50,986 bases of DNA from Candidatus Omnitrophota bacterium (GTDB lineage Bacteria; Omnitrophota; Gorgyraeia; Aquiviventales; Aquiviventaceae): contig JAHFGT010000007.1 in NCBI GenBank assembly GCA_023247275.1, positions 1 to 50,986 on the forward strand. Direction: 5' to 3'. How positions within the stretch are numbered: position 1 is the first letter of the stretch; each line of letters opens with the position of its first letter. Below are positions 43,404 to 50,986 of the stretch, one piece after another. A model generated the notes under the pieces. The model worked only from the letters and a program-made list of their open reading frames with translations. It was not told where the DNA came from and searched no databases. Position numbers and translations under genes: made by a program.

Positions 43404-45551
43404 ATGACTGCCCGGGTGTCAACCTCATTTGGAAACTCCACACTCTCGCTCGAGACTGGCGCTTGGGCCAGGCAAGCTGACGGGTCGGTGGTTGTTCAGC
43501 AGGGCGAGACCATGGTGTTAGTCGCTGCTGCCGCCAGTGCGTCACCGAGCGATCGCGCGGACATTCTTCCACTGACCTGCGACTACCGCGAACGAACCTA
43601 TGCGGCAGGAAAAATTCCCGGCGGGTTCTTTAAGCGAGAAGGCCGACCCACGGAAAAAGAAATCCTTACCTCCCGGCTGATGGATCGTCCGATCCGGCCG
43701 CTCTTTCCCAAGGGGTTTCTGCACGAGCTGCAACTCATGGCTACCGTGCTCTCGTCAGATGGCGCGTATGACCCGGATGTCCTTGCGGTGTTAGGAGCGT
43801 CCACGGCGTTGCGGTTGTCCTCAATCCCGTTTCCCGATGCTTTGGGAGTGGTGCGGGTGGGCTATGTCGACGGACGGTGGGTGGCGAACCCGACGTATCA
43901 GGACCTGGCGAAGAGCTCTATCGATTTGGTGGTGGCTGGGACCGCCCGCGGGATCACGATGATCGAGGCTGGACTCAAAGAGGTGCCTGAGTCACAAGTC
44001 GTCGAGGCCATCGCGTTCGGCTACCAACAACTCAACACCACGATTGCGATGCAGGAAGAGCTGGTCGGCAAGGCCGGCAAAGCGAAGAAAACAACCTTCC
44101 AGATTCGCACATTGTCTCCAGAGCTGATCGATCGGGTCCGCACGCTGGCCGGTCCTGCCTTAACGCGCGTCAACCAGCCGCGCAAGAAACACGATCGACA
44201 CATTGAGCTGGCCACCGTGGCCGCTGACATTGTGCAGCAGCTCAGCGCCGATGGCACGGTGCCGGCTAAGGACGTGGCCGCGGCCTTCGAACTGATTGAT
44301 CATGACGTGGCGCGACAGACGATCTTGGAGCGCGGGGTACGGATGGACGGCCGCACGTTGACCCAACTGCGCGAGATTACCTGCCAGGTGGACGTCCTGC
44401 CGCGGACGCACGGATCCGGGTTGTTTACCCGTGGGGAGACCCAAAGCCTGGCGGTCACCACACTCGGGACGAGGGAAGACGAGCAGTTGATCGAGGCGCT
44501 GGAAGGGGAATCGTATAAGCGATTCATGCTCCATTATAACTTCCCGCCGTTTTCCGTCGGTGAGGTGCGGCCGCTGCGCGGGCCAGGCCGGCGCGAGATC
44601 GGGCATGGCGCCTTGGCTGAGCGGGCGCTCGAGCCGATGGTGCCATCCAAGGAAGAGTTTCCGTATACCATCCGTGTCGTCTCCGATATTTTGGAATCCA
44701 ATGGATCCTCGAGCATGGCCACGGTCTGTGCCGCCACGTTATCGTTGATGCAGGCAGGCGTGCCCATGAAAGCCGCGGTCAGCGGTGTTGCGATGGGTCT
44801 GGTGACCACCGGCGATCGTGTGGCGGTCCTGACCGATATCATGGGGCTTGAGGACCACGTGGGAGATATGGACTTTAAGGTCGCCGGCACCCGGTTAGGC
44901 ACGACCGCCATTCAGGTCGATGTGAAACTGTCGGATGGTCTGGGCGTCCAACTGATTGATCAGATTCTCAAACAGGCCCATCCTGCCCGGTTGGCGATCT
45001 TGGATTTAATGACTGCGGTCATTGATCGGCCACGGCCACAGCTGTCCGACCATGCTCCGCGAATCACGACGATCAAAATTAACCCGGAGAAAATCCGCGA
45101 TGTCATCGGCCCTGGCGGTCGGGTGATCCGTAAGATTGTCGAAGAAACTGGGGCCACGATCAACATTGAGGATGACGGCGTCGTCCAGATTGCGTCGAGC
45201 GATGCTGAAAAATCGAAGCGAGCCATGGACCGGATTCGCATGCTGACCGAAGAGGTTGAAGTGGGGCGGATCTATACGGTCCGGGTGAAGCAGGTTTTGA
45301 ATTTTGGCGCGCTGTGTGAATTGCTCGGGACGGGCAAACAAGGCCTGGTCCATATTTCAGAGCTCGCCGATAAGTACATCAAAAAAGTTGACGAGGTCGT
45401 AAAGATCGGCGATGAATTTCCAGCCAAAGTGTATGAAATTGATGAGCAGGGACGGCTGAACCTGTCCCGCAAGCGAGCGTTGAACCCCTCAAGTCAAGGC
45501 GAGGATGACGGCAACGGCCGTGGGGGCAGACGACAGCCAGACGCTTCCTAG
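43404..45551 (+). CDS. pnp: Polyribonucleotide nucleotidyltransferase (PNPase)
   Basis: PNPase degrades RNA from the 3' end by phosphorolysis and is a degradosome core enzyme. The 715-residue protein has the first RNase PH domain (CDYRERTYAAGKIPGGFFKR), a linking helical domain, the second, catalytic RNase PH domain (YNFPPFSVGEVRPLRGPGRR; VSDILESNGSSSMATVC), a KH domain (IRDVIGPGGRVIRKIVEETG) and an S1 domain (VKQVLNFGALCELLGTGKQG). AAAGGA lies eight bases before the ATG at 43404; a GTG at 43401 is less likely. Confidence 0.97.
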   Translation: MTARVSTSFGNSTLSLETGAWARQADGSVVVQQGETMVLVAAAASASPSDRADILPLTCDYRERTYAAGKIPGGFFKREGRPTEKEILTSRLMDRPIRPLFPKGFLHELQLMATVLSSDGAYDPDVLAVLGASTALRLSSIPFPDALGVVRVGYVDGRWVANPTYQDLAKSSIDLVVAGTARGITMIEAGLKEVPESQVVEAIAFGYQQLNTTIAMQEELVGKAGKAKKTTFQIRTLSPELIDRVRTLAGPALTRVNQPRKKHDRHIELATVAADIVQQLSADGTVPAKDVAAAFELIDHDVARQTILERGVRMDGRTLTQLREITCQVDVLPRTHGSGLFTRGETQSLAVTTLGTREDEQLIEALEGESYKRFMLHYNFPPFSVGEVRPLRGPGRREIGHGALAERALEPMVPSKEEFPYTIRVVSDILESNGSSSMATVCAATLSLMQAGVPMKAAVSGVAMGLVTTGDRVAVLTDIMGLEDHVGDMDFKVAGTRLGTTAIQVDVKLSDGLGVQLIDQILKQAHPARLAILDLMTAVIDRPRPQLSDHAPRITTIKINPEKIRDVIGPGGRVIRKIVEETGATINIEDDGVVQIASSDAEKSKRAMDRIRMLTEEVEVGRIYTVRVKQVLNFGALCELLGTGKQGLVHISELADKYIKKVDEVVKIGDEFPAKVYEIDEQGRLNLSRKRALNPSSQGEDDGNGRGGRRQPDAS

Positions 45552-45555
45552 TGCT

Positions 45556-45647
45556 GTTCCAACTCTTCGCGCCGAAGCTTACCGAACAGGACAGCGAAAG
45601 GGCGATGGCTCTTTTCACGGGTACGATGAGTCTGGTGAAGTTGGAAC
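45556..45647 (+). repeat. Inverted repeat between pnp and ftsK
   Basis: GTTCCAACTCTTC (45556-45568) and GAAGTTGGAAC (45637-45647) are imperfect inverted repeats around about 70 bases. It may form a weak transcription or processing hairpin; no U-tract is seen. Confidence 0.45.
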
Positions 45648-45668
45648 GGGACTAGGCGAGGCAAGCCC

Positions 45669-48002
45669 ATGGCCAGGCCGGCGGCGATGACAGCTCCACG
45701 GTCGGTGACGAGCTCGCCGCACTGGACCAGTCGAGCGCTGAGTGTGTTTTTTGCCTGCGCCGGTTTGTTTGTGCTGCTCTGCCTGCTCGTGTACCAACCT
45801 GCGAGTGCTCCCCTGTTAAGTTCTCATCCGCAGCCTCCTGCCACTAATCTCGGCGGAGCTGTCGGCTTATGGGTGGGTATGAGTGGGCGGGCCGGGTTCG
45901 GCTGGGGTGCGGTGGTGTTGCCGGTCCTGTGTTGGCTCTGGTCGTGGCGTCTCTGGCGGGGCGGCATGCCAGAATTCCACGTGCTGCCGCTGGCAATGGC
46001 GTGCCTGGGATTGATTGCCAGCGTCGCGACCCTCTTGGCGGTCACGCAACCCGGACAAAGCGCTCAAGTCAAATTCGGCGGCCTGGTCGGCTACCTCCTC
46101 GTACGCTCCGGCGAATATTATCTCGGTGTCGTGGGGACGATTTTGACGGCCGGCTGTGTGGGAGTGCTGGCGTGGTTTGTGGTGTCAGGGCATGCGATTC
46201 GCGCCGGTGGCTGGGGGGTGCTGCGTCGCGTTGGGTATGGGGTGAGCCGCTGCTTGCGATGGCCTATCCGGCGATCCCCCGTTGCTCTGGCCGGAGCGGC
46301 CGGGCCGAGCGTTGCTGACGTCGAAGAGGTGCGCCTGTCACGGTTGGCCGAGTCTCAGGCTGGGACAGCGAGGCAACGCGTTCGTTCTGGACCGACGCCG
46401 ATGTCAGACTCGGCCCTCGACCAGGGCGACGGATCCATGTCGACGACCGCGGTGCCGCCACGCGTGCGAATCCGGTCCACGATCGAGCCAAAGCCGAAGC
46501 AGATTCCCACTCCGCCGCGACGACAGGCCCCGGGTGGTTTTCAATTGCCTCCATTGGATGTGTTCACTACCCCCCCGCCCATTTCCCAGCGACAAATTAC
46601 CGACGATCTCCATGCCAATTCCCGCGTATTGGAAGAGACGCTAAGAGAATTCGGCATTGAAGCGACGGTGGTCAACGTCGACCGGGGACCGACCGTCACT
46701 CGCTATGAGCTGACGCCAGCACCCGGCGTCAAACTGACGAAGATCGTGTCGCTGGCCGACGATCTTGCCTTGGTGCTCAAAGCGGCGAATTGTCATGTCA
46801 TCGCTCCGATTCCTGGCAAAGGTCGGGTCGGAGTGGATGTGCCCAACAGCACGACGACGGTGGTCTACCTGAAAGAGATCATCACGGCGCACGAGTTCGC
46901 GGGTAATCCGTCGCCGCTGGTGCTGCCGATCGGCAAGGACGTGTCCGGGCACGCGATCGTCGCCGATCTGCGCGATTGCCCGCATCTCTTGATCGCCGGC
47001 GCGACCGGGTCTGGCAAGACGGTGTGCCTGAATAGTCTGATGGCTGGCATGCTCTGCCATGCCAGCCCGGATCAACTCAAGTTCTTGATGATTGATCCGA
47101 AGATGGTCGAGATGGCGATGTTCAATGAGATCCCGCATCTGGTCGCCCCGGTGGTCAACCACGCGAAGAAGGCATCGGTGGCGCTGCATTGGGCGGTCGA
47201 AGAGATGGAGCACCGGTATGAGCTCTTAGCGGCGGCCGGGGTGCGCCATATCGACATGTACAACAAGCGAATCGCCAGCGGGGCGGTCCGCCCCACGCCA
47301 CCCATGGATCAGGCCGAGGATGAGTCGACGGCGACAGAAGAACTCAAGCCGCTGCCGTATATCGTGATTGTCGTCGATGAGCTGGCGGATTTGATGATGG
47401 TCGCGTCGCAGGATGTGGAGAGTGCGATTGCGCGATTGGCTCAGCTGTCGCGTGCGGTGGGGATCCATATGATTCTGGCCACGCAGCGGCCATCGGTGGA
47501 TGTCATCACCGGCGTCATCAAGGCCAATTTCCCGGCGCGGATCGCGTTTCAGGTGGCGTCAAAGGTCGACTCGCGGACGATTCTCGATATGAATGGCGCG
47601 GATAAGCTGGTGGGCCGGGGCGATCTCTTGTTCTTGCCGCCCGGCTCTCCCAAACCGGTCCGCGTGCAGGGGGCCTATGTCAGCGATCAAGAAATTGAAC
47701 GGCTCACACAGTTCTTGAAACAGCAGCGGGCTCCGGCGTATGATGAACAGTTGTTGGAACGAGCGCGTCAGCCTGAAGGCGCGCACATCACCGCGGACAA
47801 AGATGAACTGTATGAGGCCGCCAAACAACTCATCCTCGATACCGGTCAAGCGTCCACCTCATTGTTGCAGCGTCGGTTGCGGTTAGGCTATGGCCGGGCT
47901 GCGCGCATCCTGGATCTTATGGAGCAAGAAGGTCTGGTCGGGCCGCCGCAGGGCAGCCGACCGCGGGACGTCCTGGTCGCACGGGATCAGCGAGTCTCGT
48001 GA
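45669..48002 (+). CDS. ftsK: DNA translocase FtsK
   Basis: FtsK pumps chromosome termini across the closing septum and activates dimer resolution. The 777-residue protein has an N-terminal set of about four membrane helices (35-180), a short Pro/Arg linker, the motor alpha/beta domain (VDRGPTVTRYELTPAPGVKL; Walker A GATGSGKT at about 444-451; Walker B YIVIVVDELADLMMV; LATQRPSVDVITGVIKANFP), and the winged-helix gamma domain (TSLLQRRLRLGYGRAARILD) that reads KOPS-type DNA. The linker is short, as in SpoIIIE-like members. Start 45669 is the first ATG; 45687 is an alternative. Confidence 0.95.
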   Translation: MARPAAMTAPRSVTSSPHWTSRALSVFFACAGLFVLLCLLVYQPASAPLLSSHPQPPATNLGGAVGLWVGMSGRAGFGWGAVVLPVLCWLWSWRLWRGGMPEFHVLPLAMACLGLIASVATLLAVTQPGQSAQVKFGGLVGYLLVRSGEYYLGVVGTILTAGCVGVLAWFVVSGHAIRAGGWGVLRRVGYGVSRCLRWPIRRSPVALAGAAGPSVADVEEVRLSRLAESQAGTARQRVRSGPTPMSDSALDQGDGSMSTTAVPPRVRIRSTIEPKPKQIPTPPRRQAPGGFQLPPLDVFTTPPPISQRQITDDLHANSRVLEETLREFGIEATVVNVDRGPTVTRYELTPAPGVKLTKIVSLADDLALVLKAANCHVIAPIPGKGRVGVDVPNSTTTVVYLKEIITAHEFAGNPSPLVLPIGKDVSGHAIVADLRDCPHLLIAGATGSGKTVCLNSLMAGMLCHASPDQLKFLMIDPKMVEMAMFNEIPHLVAPVVNHAKKASVALHWAVEEMEHRYELLAAAGVRHIDMYNKRIASGAVRPTPPMDQAEDESTATEELKPLPYIVIVVDELADLMMVASQDVESAIARLAQLSRAVGIHMILATQRPSVDVITGVIKANFPARIAFQVASKVDSRTILDMNGADKLVGRGDLLFLPPGSPKPVRVQGAYVSDQEIERLTQFLKQQRAPAYDEQLLERARQPEGAHITADKDELYEAAKQLILDTGQASTSLLQRRLRLGYGRAARILDLMEQEGLVGPPQGSRPRDVLVARDQRVS

Positions 48003-48010
48003 TCACCTTC

Positions 48011-48041
48011 GTGATGATCGCGCGGATCAGGCGATCATCAC
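48011..48041 (+). repeat. Perfect 11-bp hairpin between ftsK and the RodZ-like gene
   Basis: GTGATGATCGC (48011-48021) and GCGATCATCAC (48031-48041) enclose a 9-base loop. No U-tract follows. Further GATC/TCACG fragments flank it, in the style of the other stutter repeats. Confidence 0.65.
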
Positions 48042-48071
48042 GCCGCACACGAAAGCCACCATCACGTGTCG

Positions 48072-48845
48072 ATGACAGTGGGCCAACGGCTCCAGCAAGT
48101 CCGCAAGGAACGTAAGTTCTCGCTGAGTGACATCGCCCAGCAGACGAAGATTCAACCGTGGGTCCTTGAAGCGGTTGAGTCAGATCGTTTGCAAGACCTG
48201 ATGAGCCCCATTTACGTCAAGGGGTTCATTGCCAGTTATGCTCGTTTTTTGCACCTGGACTCGGAATCGCTGATTGCGGACATGCAATGGGCCGAGGCGG
48301 TGCCGACGCAGGAAGCCTTACCCCCAGCGCTTGCTCCCGCACCCGTGCAGGTGCCGATTCGCATCTCGATTCCATGGCCAGTGTTGCGCAGGCTGGCCCC
48401 GGCGGTCGCTGGGCTCCTGATGGTCGCTGGACTTGTCAGTCTGCATCCGATGCGCTGGATGTCGAAAATTCCAAAGGCCATGGCGCATCGCCAGGCCGGT
48501 CCGCGCCTGGCCAGCCTAGCGCCGGTGCAGGAGTTGCCGAAGCCAGTGCCACCTGAGCCGGTCGCCCTGGTCCCAACGCAGCCGCTCGAGCTGGTGGTGA
48601 CCGCCCAGCGGACGACGCTGGTTACGCTGCGAGCTGATGGCAAGCTGCTGTGGGAACAACGATTGATGCGTGGTGTGCAACAGCGTTGGCATGCTGATCG
48701 CAAGTTCGAACTTGAGCTGGCGAAACCCACACAGGTCGATGTGCTCCTCAACGGGCAACCGATTAATGCCTATGCGCTCACGTATGGCGGGCGGCTGCTG
48801 ATTACCCATCGTGGCGTGGTGCAGCTGCCTGCTGATCATCACTGA
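48072..48845 (+). CDS. RodZ-like membrane helix-turn-helix protein
   Basis: RodZ links MreB to the membrane and the elongasome. The 257-residue protein has the N-terminal HTH_25 domain (GQRLQQVRKERKFSLSDIAQ, then YVKGFIASYARFL), a membrane helix at about 100-120 (LAPAVAGLLMVAGLVSL), a linker, and a C-terminal DUF4115-type beta domain (LELVVTAQRTTLVTLRADGK; QVDVLLNGQPINAY). The ATG at 48072 is chosen over a GTG at 48066; neither has a strong ribosome site. It sits apart from the mre block, between ftsK and rimO. Confidence 0.85.
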   Translation: MTVGQRLQQVRKERKFSLSDIAQQTKIQPWVLEAVESDRLQDLMSPIYVKGFIASYARFLHLDSESLIADMQWAEAVPTQEALPPALAPAPVQVPIRISIPWPVLRRLAPAVAGLLMVAGLVSLHPMRWMSKIPKAMAHRQAGPRLASLAPVQELPKPVPPEPVALVPTQPLELVVTAQRTTLVTLRADGKLLWEQRLMRGVQQRWHADRKFELELAKPTQVDVLLNGQPINAYALTYGGRLLITHRGVVQLPADHH

Positions 48846-48864
48846 GCCCCATCCGATTTCACGC

Positions 48865-50229
48865 ATGACATCTCCGGCACTCTCCTCACCGACCGTCAGC
48901 CTCATCAGTCTGGGCTGTCCGCGCACGTTGGTCGATTCTGAAGTCTACCTGGGGCGATTGCAGCAGTTGGGATTTCGGCGGACCGACACGGTGGAGCAGG
49001 CCGATGTGGTGGTGATCAACACCTGCGCGTTCGTCCAGGAGGCGATCCAGGAATCGATTGACGCGGTGTTGCAAGCGGTCGAGCTGAAGAAGCGCGGGAA
49101 GCTCAAGGCGGTCATCGTCGCAGGCTGCCTGGTGCAACGGTTCAAGCAAGATCTGATCCATGAGCTGCCAGAGGTGGATGGATTTGTTGGCGTCGATGGT
49201 TTTGCAGACATTGATACGGTTGTTCGGCAGGCGCTGCGCGGACAGCGCCCTCGTCGTCTGCGGGCGCGTCCACAGGTGTTTGACTGGGGCGATCACCCAG
49301 CCCGCGCCGCGTTGACCCCATCCCATTATGCCTACCTGAAAATCTCAGAGGGGTGTCTGAAGGGGTGTAGTTTTTGCGTGATTCCAAAGATCAAAGGTCC
49401 GCTCACCAGCCGGCCACTCGAGGCCATTGTGGACGAGGCGCGAGGGTTGGTGGAGCAGCGGGGCGTGAAAGAGTTGATCGTCGTGGGTCAGGATACCTCT
49501 GACTATGGCGTGGAGCGGTATGGTCGACCGCGGATCGCAGAGTTGCTCGCCGCGTTGGCCAAGGTGGATGGCGTGCAGTGGATTCGCCTGTTGTACTGCC
49601 ATCCGCGCGGGGTGTCACCTGAGCTGATGGAGGTGTTGGCCGGCGAGCCCCGAATCTGTAAGTACCTGGATATGGCGATCGAGCACGCCGATACGGTGGT
49701 GCTCGCGCGAATGAACCGGGGCATTGATCAGCCGCGATTGCGTGCCACGATTGACACATTGCGCGCTCGGGTGCCGGGGATTGCGTTGCGGACCTCAATC
49801 ATTGTTGGATTTCCCGGAGAAACCGACGCCGCGTTCGAGACGCTGCTCACATTTCTGCAAGCTGTCCAGTTCGAACGGCTCGGGGCCTTCCAATACTCTC
49901 CAGAACAGGGCAGCGCCGCGGTTGGCTATCCGGATCATGTGCCAGCCGCGGTGAAGCAGGCCCGGTTTGATCGGCTGATGGCGCTCCAGCAATCCATTGC
50001 AGCCGATCTGAATGCCCGCACGCTCGGCCAGGTGGTCGATGTGCTGATCGATGAGCCCATCCCTGAGGCGCCAGGGCAATTCTATGGCCGCACCCGTGCC
50101 GACTGTCCTGACGTCGATGGATTAGTGTACGTCCACAGTCAGACGCCACTGGCGCCAGGCGCCATCGTGCCAGTCCGGATGACCGACAGTTACGAGTACG
50201 ACCTGGTCGGCACCGCGGTCGGGGCGTAG
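48865..50229 (+). CDS. rimO: Ribosomal protein S12 methylthiotransferase RimO
   Basis: RimO adds a methylthio group to an Asp of ribosomal protein S12 using two iron-sulfur clusters and S-adenosylmethionine. The 454-residue protein has the UPF0004 domain (SLISLGCPRTLVDSEVYLGR, VVINTCAFVQEA and an AGCLVQ cysteine), the radical-SAM motif C164-x3-C168-x2-C171 in EGCLKGCSFCVIPKIKG, and a TRAM-type C-terminus. The SLGCPRTLVDSE form separates RimO from the tRNA enzyme MiaB. The ATG at 48865 is preferred over an upstream GTG in the previous gene. Confidence 0.94.
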   Translation: MTSPALSSPTVSLISLGCPRTLVDSEVYLGRLQQLGFRRTDTVEQADVVVINTCAFVQEAIQESIDAVLQAVELKKRGKLKAVIVAGCLVQRFKQDLIHELPEVDGFVGVDGFADIDTVVRQALRGQRPRRLRARPQVFDWGDHPARAALTPSHYAYLKISEGCLKGCSFCVIPKIKGPLTSRPLEAIVDEARGLVEQRGVKELIVVGQDTSDYGVERYGRPRIAELLAALAKVDGVQWIRLLYCHPRGVSPELMEVLAGEPRICKYLDMAIEHADTVVLARMNRGIDQPRLRATIDTLRARVPGIALRTSIIVGFPGETDAAFETLLTFLQAVQFERLGAFQYSPEQGSAAVGYPDHVPAAVKQARFDRLMALQQSIAADLNARTLGQVVDVLIDEPIPEAPGQFYGRTRADCPDVDGLVYVHSQTPLAPGAIVPVRMTDSYEYDLVGTAVGA

Positions 50230-50270
50230 CTCGCACCACGCGGCCGCTGCGCCGTCTCTTCAAAGCCACG

Positions 50271-50861
50271 ATGACTCTATCCACGCGACTCACGCTGAGC
50301 CGAATTGTCTTGGCGTTCCTCGTCACAGGGCTGGTGTTGTGGCCAGGGTGGGTTCCCAAAGCGATCGCGTTTGCTGGGTTTCTGCTGGCGGGTTTGACCG
50401 ATTGGCTGGACGGATATTTGGCCCGCCGACGACATCAAACCACCGCGTTAGGCGCGTTGCTGGATCCGATTGCTGACAAAGTGCTCGTGCTCGGCGGACT
50501 GATGGCTTTTGTGCGACTGCAACCGGATCTTGTGCCCGCATGGATCGTCTTGCTGATTTTCATCCGAGAAGTGGTGGTGACCGCGCTGCGGTTGCTCTCG
50601 GCTCGTCACGGGATCGTGTTGGCGGCTGCCGCTGAAGGCAAGCAGAAGACGGTCGTCCAGCTCTTGACGATCGCTGGGTTGTTTGTGTTGGTCATTGCGG
50701 ATGAACTGGCTTTGTCAGACTGGCGCGAATCTGGTTTGCGCACCGGGCTGGTATGGACGGTGTGCGCAGGCCTGTGGATCACGGTAGGACTGACCGTTAG
50801 CTCAGGCGTCAGTTTTCTCTGGAGACATCGTACTGCCCTCGGACAAGCCCTTAATCACTGA
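50271..50861 (+). CDS. pgsA: CDP-diacylglycerol-glycerol-3-phosphate 3-phosphatidyltransferase
   Basis: PgsA makes phosphatidylglycerol phosphate in the inner membrane. The 196-residue polytopic protein carries the full CDP-alcohol phosphotransferase motif: D44-x2-D47-G48-x2-A51-R52-x8-G61-x3-D65-x3-D69. The start LSTRLTLSRIVLAFLVTGLV is typical. It overlaps the probable start of pgpA, which encodes the next step. Confidence 0.94.
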   Translation: MTLSTRLTLSRIVLAFLVTGLVLWPGWVPKAIAFAGFLLAGLTDWLDGYLARRRHQTTALGALLDPIADKVLVLGGLMAFVRLQPDLVPAWIVLLIFIREVVVTALRLLSARHGIVLAAAAEGKQKTVVQLLTIAGLFVLVIADELALSDWRESGLRTGLVWTVCAGLWITVGLTVSSGVSFLWRHRTALGQALNH

Positions 50862-50986
50862 TCCATCTCGGTGGAGTGTTTCGATCTGGCTGGCCACGAT
50901 TGGTGGCCTGGGGATCTTGCCGTTTGCGCCAGGCACGTGGGGCAGCGTGGTCGGGTTGGGCATCGGCTGGTTGGTCGGACAGGCCA
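50833..50986 (+). CDS. pgpA: Phosphatidylglycerophosphatase A (3' truncated by window)
   Basis: The final bases translate as IWLATIGGLGILPFAPGTWG and SVVGLGIGWLVG, the conserved start of PgpA, which removes the phosphate from phosphatidylglycerol phosphate to give phosphatidylglycerol. That is the reaction after PgsA. The frame has no ATG, GTG or TTG between an upstream stop and the conserved block. The most plausible start is CTG at 50833, eight bases after GGAG (50821-50824), inside the pgsA coding region. The C-terminus lies beyond the window. Confidence 0.82.
   Translation, partial: MPSDKPLITDPSRWSVSIWLATIGGLGILPFAPGTWGSVVGLGIGWLVGQA

Overview
The window is a GC-rich chromosomal segment in which every supportable gene lies on the + strand. 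Secretins, pilus alignment proteins and an MreB/RodA/PBP2 wall-elongation set point to a rod-shaped Gram-negative (diderm) bacterium with peptidoglycan. No rRNA or other decisive taxonomic marker is present. Gene order and the many short palindromic 'stutter' repeats between genes look most like uncultured lineages such as Omnitrophota or Nitrospirota, but this phylum guess is weak. There is no phage, transposase or CRISPR array; the content is mostly core genes plus two type IV filament/secretion clusters.

Layout. (1) 3-11147: a type II secretion/pseudopilus-like operon. It holds a GspK-like protein with a lamin-tail domain (cut by the left edge), a secreted Ig-like protein, a PilM-PilN (GspL-like) fusion, PilO/GspM-like and PilP/GspC-like proteins, two tandem secretins, and a LacI-type sensor domain that has no DNA-binding head. 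Junctions from 3290 onward are mostly stop/start overlaps. (2) 11265-14405: a biotin block, a probable bioU (suicide replacement for BioA) then bioF and bioD. (3) 14493-22212: a membrane coiled-coil protein, aroA, then mreB-mreC-mreD-mrdA-rodA. (4) 22489-29514: a sigma70-type promoter, a cyclic-di-GMP-I (GEMM) riboswitch and an intrinsic terminator, followed by a small ribbon-helix-helix-like protein, pilT, a free-standing MshEN-type domain, two PilB/GspE ATPases and pilC. (5) 29653-36920: a second promoter + GEMM-like riboswitch + terminator, then the major pilin, two minor pilins and pilM-N-O-P-Q. (6) 37060-43346: cvpA, dnaG, rpoD, tRNA-Met, tRNA-Val, a zinc-ribbon coiled-coil protein, RNase HI, the RNase P RNA gene with an enlarged P19 region, and rpsO. 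(7) 43404-50986: pnp, ftsK, a RodZ-like gene, rimO, pgsA and the start of pgpA (cut by the right edge).

How it fits together. The main story is type IV pilus control by cyclic di-GMP at two levels. Each pilus transcription unit begins with a GEMM-type RNA followed by its own terminator. The motor operon also encodes a separate small protein with two intact 24-residue MshEN cyclic-di-GMP motifs spaced by five residues. The equivalent N-domains of the two neighbouring ATPases have lost the motif glycines. This suggests a split receptor: the second messenger is read by a detachable subunit rather than by the motor itself. The first cluster has its own alignment proteins and two secretins but no ATPase in view, so it may borrow one of the two PilB-type motors encoded 14-18 kb downstream.

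Intergenic DNA is rich in short inverted/tandem repeats. One resembling this style has expanded the RNase P RNA, and another supplies the C-terminal codons of bioF.
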